NCBI GenBank assembly: GCA_016931775.1
Contig: JAFGEC010000507.1
Coordinates: 1 to 46,350 of the forward strand
Direction: 5' to 3'
From: Candidatus Zhuqueibacterota bacterium
GTDB lineage: Bacteria > Zhuqueibacterota > Zhuqueibacteria > Residuimicrobiales > JAFGEC01
Length of the DNA: 46,350 nt
The position numbers and the translations under genes were made by a program. Numbering within the stretch: the first letter of the stretch is position 1; every line of letters begins with the position of its first letter. Of this stretch, positions 16,103-24,376 are shown piece after piece. The notes under the pieces were generated by a model, which worked only from the letters and a program-made list of their open reading frames with translations, made no database searches and was not told the DNA's origin.

Positions 16103-17488
16103 TTATTCCAACATTTTTTGAAATTTTTCACTGGAACCGCAAATCAGTAAATAGACCGCTTCAAGAATACCTAAAGCCAAAAATCCCAATGCAAGATCAT
16201 CTATAAACAATACAACCGCAAACGCACCGGCAAATAATAGAATAATATTGTAAATCCAGGTAAAAGCCTTGATGTAGGGTTTAAAATCAAAAGCTTCCTT
16301 TACCTTGACGGGTTTTATGATTTTTGGTTTGGGTTTCGGTTTGGGCGGAATTTTGACCTCCGGTTCCTTGTAACCATGTTCCGGTTTTCCTGCCTCCGAT
16401 TCCGGCCTGGGTTGTGTCGGCGTCTTTAATCCGATTCCCGGCTTTTTAACCGTTATCGGCATGTCCAGTTCCTGACTGCCCTTCTCCGTTGTTATGCGGA
16501 ATTTAATCACATGCGATCCCTGATGACTTGTGTCCGGTTTCCACTTGAATTCCAGAGTATCGCTATCGAAAGCGGAAAAATCAGGCGGATTTAAACACTC
16601 TACTTTTTTGATCCGACTTTTATCCTCTTTTTTAATGGGAAGAACAAATCCCTGGGGTATGGGGGAATTGGGTTTTAAAACCACGTCTTCCATGGGCATA
16701 AAAGTGATATCTTCCTTAGGAGGAGGAGGTGGTGGTGGTGGCGATACCGGTCCATCACTCCCTTTAAACAACAAATCACATTGCCCCAGAAAATCTCGAA
16801 TTGCCGTATAACGTTTAGCCGGATTTTTATCGATGGCTTTTTCCAGGATATTTTTATCCGTTTTAACCGGCAGGGATTGAATGACCTTGCCCAATGAGAA
16901 TACATCGCAGGCCGCAGTAATACCGCTTGCATCAGTCCCGGATTGAATTTCAGGGGCGACAAATTCCTTATCCTTGGCGATCAAACTGTCCAGCAGCTTT
17001 TTATCACCCAGGGCGAGATAGAGCGATCCCAGACCGACCAATTTCACAATATTCTTATCCCGGGAAACCATGATATTGTTCGGTGTGACTTTGTAATGGC
17101 ACAAGTTCTTCAGGTGCAGATAATGCAGACCGCTGCATATCTCTTTAAAAATCCTCGCTAGTTCTTCGTGACCAGTTTGAACACTCGTCAAATAATCTTT
17201 AATGGTCATACCGTCAACGAACTCCTGCACCTGATAAACCGAACTGCCAACATTTCCGGCAAATGACTTCACCTTGACCAGGTTTGTCAGCGGCCGGACG
17301 CCGTGATAAGTCAAGAAATACTGGTGAAATTTATTGACGATTTCTTCCTTGTTGGCATATTCATCCTTGAGCACTTTGACAATAACAATATTGTTTTCGT
17401 TTTTATCAAGTGCTTTATAGACCTTGAACATACCCAGGTCGTCAATGGTCTCTTGGATCTCATACCGTCCGTCGATAATTTTATCCAT
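16103..17488 (-). CDS. Membrane-anchored Ser/Thr pseudokinase with Ig-like region
   Basis: A 461-residue protein whose first 240 residues have the Hanks kinase fold but lack its chemistry. The Gly-rich loop is degenerate (DDLGMFKVYKA). Lys38 survives in VIVK. The catalytic loop reads HYKVTPNN (131-138), with Lys in place of the Asp of HRD, and the DFG motif is replaced by LVGLG (150-154). The APE motif remains (178-180). A run of eight Pro (250-257) leads to a beta-rich segment (about 262-350) resembling an Ig/cadherin-like module, then a Pro/Lys linker and two hydrophobic helices (about 410-450). It is likely a scaffold or sensor paired with the active kinase encoded downstream. The gene has an AGGA site and lies 43 bp before the binding-protein gene. 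Confidence 0.85.
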   Translation of the reverse strand: MDKIIDGRYEIQETIDDLGMFKVYKALDKNENNIVIVKVLKDEYANKEEIVNKFHQYFLTYHGVRPLTNLVKVKSFAGNVGSSVYQVQEFVDGMTIKDYLTSVQTGHEELARIFKEICSGLHYLHLKNLCHYKVTPNNIMVSRDKNIVKLVGLGSLYLALGDKKLLDSLIAKDKEFVAPEIQSGTDASGITAACDVFSLGKVIQSLPVKTDKNILEKAIDKNPAKRYTAIRDFLGQCDLLFKGSDGPVSPPPPPPPPKEDITFMPMEDVVLKPNSPIPQGFVLPIKKEDKSRIKKVECLNPPDFSAFDSDTLEFKWKPDTSHQGSHVIKFRITTEKGSQELDMPITVKKPGIGLKTPTQPRPESEAGKPEHGYKEPEVKIPPKPKPKPKIIKPVKVKEAFDFKPYIKAFTWIYNIILLFAGAFAVVLFIDDLALGFLALGILEAVYLLICGSSEKFQKMLE

Positions 17489-17649
17489 TTTTTAATCCTG
17501 ATTTAATGTTCTTCCTGTTTCTTTTTTAGATGCAAAACTGATAATATTTTGAATATGGTAAATGAATAAATGCCTGCAAAAAATTCATCCTGAGCCAACT
17601 CAAAAACGGATTTAACTCTCTGGGTGCAGGTATTCTCCCAAAAAGTTGT

Positions 17650-19191
17650 TTATGCAACCTGCATTTTTTCCACCTTGTATAATTTGCTTTCCTTCTGTTC
17701 CACAATGATGGAAACAATATTCTGGTCGCTCACCATAAACGTAATTTTGATATCCAGTTCTCCGGCCGGTTTTGGCAGCAGACCACTCACATGTACGGCA
17801 CCCACCTTTGAATTGTCTTTAACCTTTTTCGACGCACCCTGATAAACAACAACATCCAGCTCGGTGACATAGTCCGTGTCGGTGCCGAAAATCCCTGATC
17901 CTTTGCAAGGTGCTTCTTTGTTGGCCGGAATAATAACATGAAAATCACCATCATCCACTTCAACCCCCAGTGCGTGGGAGGTTCTTGCGTTGATCTCTAC
18001 ATCCTTGTCAATATTCAGGCGTCCGTCCTGAATTGCTGCATAAATGGCCGCACCCTGCGCAACGCACAAACTGGGATTAATATCGCCATAAACTTTTTTT
18101 TCACCAAATTTTTCTATCAACAAATCGGCCATGCAGGTTAACTGGCTGGAACCGCCGACTTTAATAGCTATATCGACGTCTTCCTTTCCGATATGAGCAC
18201 TGGCTACCGTGCTCTCGATGATATCGCCGACTTTATCAACCCATATCTGTAAAAGCTCGTTCAGTTTTTCCCGGGATAATTCGGTATCGATATCTTTGCC
18301 GGGAAAAACCTGCGGAATAGCCACATAGGTCAATGGCATGGCTGATAAGGCTTCCTTGGCGATTTTTGCATTTTCCATCAGATTCTGATTGGCGCGCCGG
18401 ATTTCTTTTTCCTTTTTCAAGCGATCTGCAGGGGACAAATTATCCGGCACCTTAAAATAGTCCTTCAGGTTTTCCGACTCAATCAGATGATCCATGACCG
18501 CTTTGTCAAAATCCAAACCTCCCAACCGGTCATCACCACCGGTCGCAAGAACATTAAATTGGATTTTCTCCTCATTAACGAACAATTCAAAAATGGTCAC
18601 ATCAAAGGTTCCACCGCCCAAATCAAAGACCAGAAATTTTTCCGAGCGATCGGAAAGCTTATTATCTTTATCCAATTGCCACATATAAGCCATTGCGGCA
18701 GCAATAGGTTCCTGCAGTATACCCAAAAGAATTAAATTAGCGTTTTCGGCGGCCTCTTCGGTATTTCGGCATTGATGAGCTTTAAAATAGTATGGAACAG
18801 TGACGACGGCACCCTCTTCATGAAAAACACCCTTGGGGTACTTGTTTCTAACATCCTGAACCAGCTTTTCCAGAATCATGCGCGATATATCGATGGGATT
18901 GAAGGTCTTTTTGCCCAGTACGATTTGTTCATTTTTATTGTCCATCTTTCGCTTCACACCAAAGACCGCGTTATCCGGATCGATTCGTCCTTTCTTAACA
19001 GCTATCTGACCGACAAGAAAATCGTCGTTACGCTCATCGTAATAAACCACCGAAGGCAGGGTTAAATCACCGGTTCCGACATGGTATACTTCCGGCGCCC
19101 GGCCATCCCACCTCGCAATACAACTATAGGTCGTACCCAAATCGATACCAATTACCGGATGATGGGAGTTATCTATTCCGTTAGGACTCAT
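17650..19191 (-). CDS. Lidless Hsp70 (fourth DnaK-like protein of the cluster)
   Basis: A 513-residue Hsp70. The ATPase half has GIDLGTTYSCIA near 15-26, GVKRKMD with the catalytic Lys, VFDLGGGTFDVTIF, LGGLDFD and KVGGSSQLTCM. A beta substrate-binding region follows, from about residue 400 to the end. It stops there: the helical lid (about 100 residues in DnaK, 638 aa) is missing. It is the most divergent of the four, with an insertion near WQLDKDNKLSDRSEK and PYYFKAHQCRNTEE in place of the usual PAYF motif. It overlaps the GrpE-like gene by 11 nt and has a good GGAGAGGTGA site. A lidless Hsp70 would bind clients loosely or act as an ATP-driven switch. Confidence 0.93.
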   Translation of the reverse strand: MSPNGIDNSHHPVIGIDLGTTYSCIARWDGRAPEVYHVGTGDLTLPSVVYYDERNDDFLVGQIAVKKGRIDPDNAVFGVKRKMDNKNEQIVLGKKTFNPIDISRMILEKLVQDVRNKYPKGVFHEEGAVVTVPYYFKAHQCRNTEEAAENANLILLGILQEPIAAAMAYMWQLDKDNKLSDRSEKFLVFDLGGGTFDVTIFELFVNEEKIQFNVLATGGDDRLGGLDFDKAVMDHLIESENLKDYFKVPDNLSPADRLKKEKEIRRANQNLMENAKIAKEALSAMPLTYVAIPQVFPGKDIDTELSREKLNELLQIWVDKVGDIIESTVASAHIGKEDVDIAIKVGGSSQLTCMADLLIEKFGEKKVYGDINPSLCVAQGAAIYAAIQDGRLNIDKDVEINARTSHALGVEVDDGDFHVIIPANKEAPCKGSGIFGTDTDYVTELDVVVYQGASKKVKDNSKVGAVHVSGLLPKPAGELDIKITFMVSDQNIVSIIVEQKESKLYKVEKMQVA

Positions 19192-20680
19192 TCACCTCTC
19201 CTGTATTTTTGACCACGATCACCTGCGGTGATCGCATAATTTCCGATTTTTCATCATCCGGATCGACAAACTTGTAACCTTTTTTACTGATCTCCTTGAT
19301 CTGATTATCTTTTAACTTTTTATCCGGTTCGGTCATGAAAGGGTCGTGAGCGTGCTCATCAAATTCATCACCCTCCTTGACAGGTATGGGGAAAATATGA
19401 AAATCCGCCAACGTTTTTTCCGCCGCATCGATCAACAGGTTATAAATATTGTACCTTTTTTGAATAATCGCTTTTTGTTCATCATGCTTTTTTATCCATT
19501 CCTCTAAATGATCTTCATAAAAATTCTGTCCGTCGACAAGGCCGTCGATAACATAAAAAAAGTAATCTTTGAAAAATTTTTTAAAATAACTTTTTTGTTT
19601 CTGATACAACTCCCTTTTCTGCCGGATGGAATGATAGTTGAAATCCCGAATAGCCTCCAACTCCTTTTTTGTCACAGAAACCTTTTCTTCCAGTTCTGCC
19701 GCCGTCAATTTTCTGATATCCTCATCATGCCAGACATATTTTTTAAGCTCTGGCAGTTTTTCAACCTTTTCCTGGCTTTCCTTGAATTGGGGGTAAAGTC
19801 GGTCGAGACGTTTCAGCATCTTATGACACAGATTCAGACTATCCTGGCGGTTCGTCAAATTTTCCTTCAACTCTTCAGGCAGTTCATCCAATTTATCGTC
19901 AAAATTTTCCGTAATTATTTTTTCAAATTCCGCTTCCAGTTTGATCATACCTTCCGGAATTCTGCTGGATTCGGTCTGTATCCAGTCCAGCTCATCTTTA
20001 ATGCTTTGGTTTTGATTATCCTCTTCGTCATATTCGTGTTCATCTGCTTTTTTCAGGTCTTCAAGAATCGCCAGTGAAACTTCTTTTTTCTTTTCCTCAT
20101 CCGTCGGTTTAACTTTTTTGGGTTTTTCCTCCGAAGGAACCGGCGGCTTGGCATCTTCGGGTTTCTCCAGCTCTTCAGCTTTTTTCTCCACCGGCTCGGG
20201 TATAACCTGCTGTTTTTCAGACTTTTCGGATTCGTCCGCCGGCTTGGCTTCGGATTTCTCCGACTCTTCGGTTTTTCCTGCCGTGGGCTCGGGCACGACT
20301 TGCTTTTCAACTTTTTCAGTGGGTTTTCCCGACTCTTCGGCTTTTTCCTCCAACGGTTCTACACTTTCCGTTTTCTGAGCCGGTTCCCCATCGGATTTTC
20401 CCGACACCGTTTCCCCGCCTTCCGGTTTTCCGGCGGATTCTGACCGATCCTCCTCGACTGGTTTTTCACCTTTTGTTTTATCGTCTTCTTTCACCGGCTT
20501 CCCATTTGAATCGAGAGGAACTGCCGTTTTGTCCTTCCTGTCAGCACGGTCTGCTTCTTCCGGACTGGATTTATCTTGCCCTTCCGGCTTTGTTATTTTA
20601 TCTTTTCCATCCATTGATTGACCTTTTAATAGATTTTTTTTTCTGTATTTCTTTTCCAGTCTTTTTTTCATCATAATCAT
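19181..20680 (-). CDS. GrpE-like nucleotide exchange factor with long acidic disordered N-terminus
   Basis: A 499-residue protein. After a short basic start, residues 25-195 are low-complexity Lys/Glu/Pro/Ser with imperfect repeats of a VxPEPxxxKxEE type, surely disordered. Residues 200-415 are long charged helices. The last 84 residues (416-499) resemble the GrpE tail: a LADFHIFPI segment, GDEFDEHAHDPF near 437-448 where GrpE has G-FDP-HEA, IKEISKKGYKF where GrpE has V-EV-KGY, and MRSPQVIVVKN where GrpE has RPA-V-V. Helix plus beta-domain order also matches GrpE. It lies between two Hsp70 genes, so it is probably their dedicated exchange factor. ATG codons at 20680, 20674 (better spaced from GGGTGA) and 20614 are all possible starts. 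Confidence 0.72.
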   Translation of the reverse strand: MIMMKKRLEKKYRKKNLLKGQSMDGKDKITKPEGQDKSSPEEADRADRKDKTAVPLDSNGKPVKEDDKTKGEKPVEEDRSESAGKPEGGETVSGKSDGEPAQKTESVEPLEEKAEESGKPTEKVEKQVVPEPTAGKTEESEKSEAKPADESEKSEKQQVIPEPVEKKAEELEKPEDAKPPVPSEEKPKKVKPTDEEKKKEVSLAILEDLKKADEHEYDEEDNQNQSIKDELDWIQTESSRIPEGMIKLEAEFEKIITENFDDKLDELPEELKENLTNRQDSLNLCHKMLKRLDRLYPQFKESQEKVEKLPELKKYVWHDEDIRKLTAAELEEKVSVTKKELEAIRDFNYHSIRQKRELYQKQKSYFKKFFKDYFFYVIDGLVDGQNFYEDHLEEWIKKHDEQKAIIQKRYNIYNLLIDAAEKTLADFHIFPIPVKEGDEFDEHAHDPFMTEPDKKLKDNQIKEISKKGYKFVDPDDEKSEIMRSPQVIVVKNTGEVNES

Positions 20681-20692
20681 TCACCCGGTTTA

Positions 20693-22303
20693 TCAATTTC
20701 TTTGCAATGTTAACTCGGTCACCACATTCGCATCACCCTTTGACTGCGCCTTGATAATGACCTCATTCTGCCGGTTCACGGTAAATGTAACCGTAACGAG
20801 TTCTTTTCCCTTTGGAGCTTTGGGAATACCGGTGAGCCAAAATTCACCGATACATACCACACCTTTATCGGTAACATACTCGATATCATCATCGGCGGTC
20901 TGAAAAACGCTGATTCGCATCTGATCCTGGTCGTCAAATTGAGTGGTATAATCTTTGGATTCTGATATCTCCGGTGTTTCCTCAGACAATTCTAATCCCT
21001 TTGAGATGAGCTTGGAGAACAATTGCCGTTTTCCACCTGCCGTGATTTCAATACCTAAGTTGTGCGTAACGATATTGGTCGTATTGATTTTCTTATCCAG
21101 CTTGTCTTCTTCATTTTCAGTTTCCGTTTCTTCTACCAGTTCCGATGGTATTTCCAATGAAGCACCGAAAATAGCCGCTCCAACGGACACGACGGTTGTT
21201 GGATCCAGATCTGAATACGGTTCTTTGTTGAACATTTTCGTCAACGTTTGTTTGACAAGCGGCACTCTGGTCGAACCGCCCACCATAATAATACGGGAGA
21301 TATCCTCAATGGTTAATTGAGCATTCTTGAGTGCTGTAGTAATAGGTTCTTCTGTCTGAGCCACCAGGTCGGCGATGAGCTTTTCGAATTCTTCACGGGT
21401 TATTTTTGTATCGATGGAATATTCTTTCCCGTTGCCGTCTTTAAGAAATGCCGGAATAATAATCTCTGTCTCTTTTGCCTCTGAAAGCTCCATCTTGGCT
21501 AATTCGGCTTTTTCCTTGAGTTTTTGTTGCGCGGCACGCAACGTTTTAGGACTTATACCGCCGGCTTGATCCGATTTCAGGTCAAAAATATCAATTTTTT
21601 GCTCGTTTTTAAAATCTTCAGCCAGTTTTTTCATCAAACGTTCATCAAAATCATCTCCACCAAGTTGAGGTACACCCTCTTTTGCCAACACGTTGAGGCT
21701 CGCATCGCCTTTTGAAGAATCGACCTTTAATATGGCCACGTCGAACGTACCACCGCCAAGGTCGTAAACAAGAATGGTCTGATCTCTTTCCTTTTCGAAT
21801 CCGTATGCAATAGCCGCTGCAACCGGCTCCTCCAACAAATACAAAACTTCGAGTCCGGCCAGTTTACCGGCTTCTCGTGTTGCTTTTTTCTTGTTATCAT
21901 CAAAATTGGCCGGAATACAAATTACGGCATACTTGGCGGTTCCACGAAGTTTAATCTTATCCTGCTGTTCCGCGCCTTCACGCAGCTTTTCCAGTATCAG
22001 TGAAGAAATTTCTGTTGGCGTATAGGTTTTACCGTAAAATTCCTTGCTCCATTCTTCATTACCTATCTCTCTTTTTATTGAACTGATCGTGTTATCGGGA
22101 TTCAACAGCATCTGTTTCTTAGCCAACTCGCCTACCAAGGTTGTTTTTTCACTTTTAAAACAAACAACACTTGGCAACCACTCCCGGCCATCCACTTCGA
22201 GTACTGTACCTTTACGTTTAAAAAATATAGAAACCACCGAATTGGAAGTGCCGAGGTCTATACCTAATTTATAGGGACTGATTTTCGATTTTAATTTGGC
22301 CAT
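20693..22303 (-). CDS. Lidless Hsp70 (third DnaK-like protein of the cluster)
   Basis: A 536-residue Hsp70. The ATPase part shows GIDLGTSNSVVSIFF, SSIKREIG (Lys of the catalytic site), VYDLGGGTFDVAIL, LGGDDFDERL and IIMVGGSTRVPLVKQ, all intact. The linker region has a Glu-rich insert (VEETETENEEDK) before the beta substrate-binding region, which ends at LTLQRN with no lid. SerThr in GTSNS (most family members have TTNS) is a minor difference. A clear GGAG site precedes the ATG. The gene lies 58 bp after the Hsp70-VWA gene and 12 bp before the GrpE-like gene. It is less similar to the first two Hsp70s than they are to each other. Confidence 0.94.
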   Translation of the reverse strand: MAKLKSKISPYKLGIDLGTSNSVVSIFFKRKGTVLEVDGREWLPSVVCFKSEKTTLVGELAKKQMLLNPDNTISSIKREIGNEEWSKEFYGKTYTPTEISSLILEKLREGAEQQDKIKLRGTAKYAVICIPANFDDNKKKATREAGKLAGLEVLYLLEEPVAAAIAYGFEKERDQTILVYDLGGGTFDVAILKVDSSKGDASLNVLAKEGVPQLGGDDFDERLMKKLAEDFKNEQKIDIFDLKSDQAGGISPKTLRAAQQKLKEKAELAKMELSEAKETEIIIPAFLKDGNGKEYSIDTKITREEFEKLIADLVAQTEEPITTALKNAQLTIEDISRIIMVGGSTRVPLVKQTLTKMFNKEPYSDLDPTTVVSVGAAIFGASLEIPSELVEETETENEEDKLDKKINTTNIVTHNLGIEITAGGKRQLFSKLISKGLELSEETPEISESKDYTTQFDDQDQMRISVFQTADDDIEYVTDKGVVCIGEFWLTGIPKAPKGKELVTVTFTVNRQNEVIIKAQSKGDANVVTELTLQRN

Positions 22304-22361
22304 CAGATTTCTCCTTTTTTATTTCTGCAACAGGCAGTAATATATTAAAAAAAAATGTATT

Positions 22362-24362
22362 TTACAATTCAGCAAGATTGATAAATGCTTGTAAAAGCGC
22401 ATCGATGTTATCGGCAGCTTCAAACTGACCACCGGTTTTACCGGCAATTTCTTGCAACAATTTTTTATTGTAATCCTTACCGGCGCCCACCGTATCAACT
22501 CGGACATTTTCCTTCACCAGTTTATCAACCATCCTGCGCACCTGCATTTTACTATCCGGCTCGCCGTCAGACAACATGATGATTCGGCTTTTTAGTTCTC
22601 TGTTTCTATTCTCTTCAAGGCACCTTTGGGCGTACTTCAAACCGTCGGCCATATTTGTCGAACCCTGTGTTTTCATACTTTGAACTTTTCTGCCGATAAA
22701 ATCAAAATCTTTTGTCAACGGACTCACAGTCTGAGCGTGAGAAGCAAAAACAACGCAACCGATAACATCCTGGCCGCTTCTTGTTTCACTTTTTATCCTT
22801 AAAAATTCCGTTACAGCTTCTTTGGTTGTTTTTAATTTCCAGCCCTCCATCGAATAGGACAGATCAATGAGCAAGACGATACATTCCGGCGATTGGGTCG
22901 AAAAAGTCTCCTCAGATGTTTCATTGACGTTTAAATCAACGTGCCCCGATGAATCGTCGCAATAAGCATGCACCTGTAAAATGTCGGATGAATCCATCTC
23001 GAACTGAACACTGACAATCGGCACACCTGCCGGCCGAACGGGAATACCATCCAAGACAAATCCACCAATAAAAGTATTTTGGGAGCAATAATCATTTTCT
23101 CCCTGGAAAACTGCGATTTCAACGGATCTCTGGCGGTCCTTGTATGTGGTGAATTTTTCTTCGACAATGGCCGGGACAGGAGTCTGTCGTTTCAACAACA
23201 CTTTAAAACGGTCCGCATCCTTGCCTTTTGTCACCCGCAGGCCTAATGAATGGGCCGTAACGTTTTCCACCTCCAGTGGGGTAAAGTCGGCCTCCGGAAG
23301 GGTTAAACTGGCGGCAAGGATGGCGGCACCACGTGCTACCTCTTCTTCGACTTTTTCTGATGTGTAAGGATCTTTAATCTCACGGGTGACAAGTTCGCGT
23401 ACAGCTACATTATAGGTCGACCCACCTACCAGAATAACCCGGTCTATATCCTCAGGTTTCATCTGAGCTTCATTGAGAACGGATCGCATTTTAACGATCG
23501 TGGTATCCAGAAAGAGTTTGATGAGCTCATTGAATTTTTCCCGGGTTAGAACCTCCTCAAGTGTCGTGCCAAACACCTCGGGGATGAGTATCTCGGTACT
23601 GTGCGCCTGCGACAGTTCTTTTTTCGCTTTTTCAGCAGCTTCCTTGAGTTTTTGTCTCACAAGGCGTACCTCTCGTTGATTTTCCGTGGCCAGGTCGATA
23701 GCCTTTTTATTTTTCAGCTGCTGAATCAAATAATCGACGATTGCATTATCCAGGTCGTCGCCGCCAAGATGAGAATCGCCGTCCACCGCAATCACTTTGA
23801 ATTTATTGCCGGTTATTTTTAAAATGGACACATCAAATGTCCCGCCGCCGAAATCGTACACCATAATGGTTTGATCGCGACCCTTGTCCAATCCATAGGC
23901 GATAGCCGCAGCGGTGGGTTCTGGAATGAGCTGCAAAACGTTCAACCCGGCTTTTTTCCCTGCGGCGAGTGTATCCGACTTTTGATTATTATTGAAATAA
24001 GCCGGGACGGTGATGATCACATCCTCGATCTTTGTTTTTAATATCTCACCGGCTTTTTCCACCATCTCCTTTAAAATAATGGCTGAGATATCGACAGGTG
24101 TATACTCTTTTCCGTTAATGTTAAATTTTTTATTCCGGTCGCCCATGAACCGTTTCACCGAAGCTACGGAATGTTCAGGATCGATTATGATACGATTTTT
24201 GGCCGGATGCCCGACGAGTATCGTGTCGTCGTCCTTGAAATTTACCACAGACGGAAACGTGCCGTGCATTCCATCGAGCATTAATGTTTCTATTTTTCCA
24301 CGACGGTATACTGCGGCAACTGAATTTGTGGTTCCAAGATCAATTCCTAAAGCATAGTTCAT
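22362..24362 (-). CDS. Hsp70 fused to a C-terminal von Willebrand factor A domain
   Basis: A 666-residue fusion. Residues 1-375 are the Hsp70 ATPase (GIDLGTTNSVAAVY, SVKRFMGDR, VYDFGGGTFDVSIL, ILVGGSTYNVAV), 385-485 the beta substrate-binding region. Residues 491-666 form a von Willebrand A domain in place of the helical lid. Its metal-ion site is complete: DLSYS (Asp500, Ser502, Ser504), the Thr of GSTNMADG (near 569) and the Asp of MLSDGEPD (near 599). The domain should therefore bind Mg2+ and a partner acidic group. I use the ATG at 24362 because AGGA lies six bases upstream, rather than the TTG at 24368. A VWA on Hsp70 suggests that ATP-driven motion is coupled to recruitment of a cluster protein. 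Confidence 0.93.
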   Translation of the reverse strand: MNYALGIDLGTTNSVAAVYRRGKIETLMLDGMHGTFPSVVNFKDDDTILVGHPAKNRIIIDPEHSVASVKRFMGDRNKKFNINGKEYTPVDISAIILKEMVEKAGEILKTKIEDVIITVPAYFNNNQKSDTLAAGKKAGLNVLQLIPEPTAAAIAYGLDKGRDQTIMVYDFGGGTFDVSILKITGNKFKVIAVDGDSHLGGDDLDNAIVDYLIQQLKNKKAIDLATENQREVRLVRQKLKEAAEKAKKELSQAHSTEILIPEVFGTTLEEVLTREKFNELIKLFLDTTIVKMRSVLNEAQMKPEDIDRVILVGGSTYNVAVRELVTREIKDPYTSEKVEEEVARGAAILAASLTLPEADFTPLEVENVTAHSLGLRVTKGKDADRFKVLLKRQTPVPAIVEEKFTTYKDRQRSVEIAVFQGENDYCSQNTFIGGFVLDGIPVRPAGVPIVSVQFEMDSSDILQVHAYCDDSSGHVDLNVNETSEETFSTQSPECIVLLIDLSYSMEGWKLKTTKEAVTEFLRIKSETRSGQDVIGCVVFASHAQTVSPLTKDFDFIGRKVQSMKTQGSTNMADGLKYAQRCLEENRNRELKSRIIMLSDGEPDSKMQVRRMVDKLVKENVRVDTVGAGKDYNKKLLQEIAGKTGGQFEAADNIDALLQAFINLAEL

Positions 24363-24376
24363 ATTCAATCCTAATT

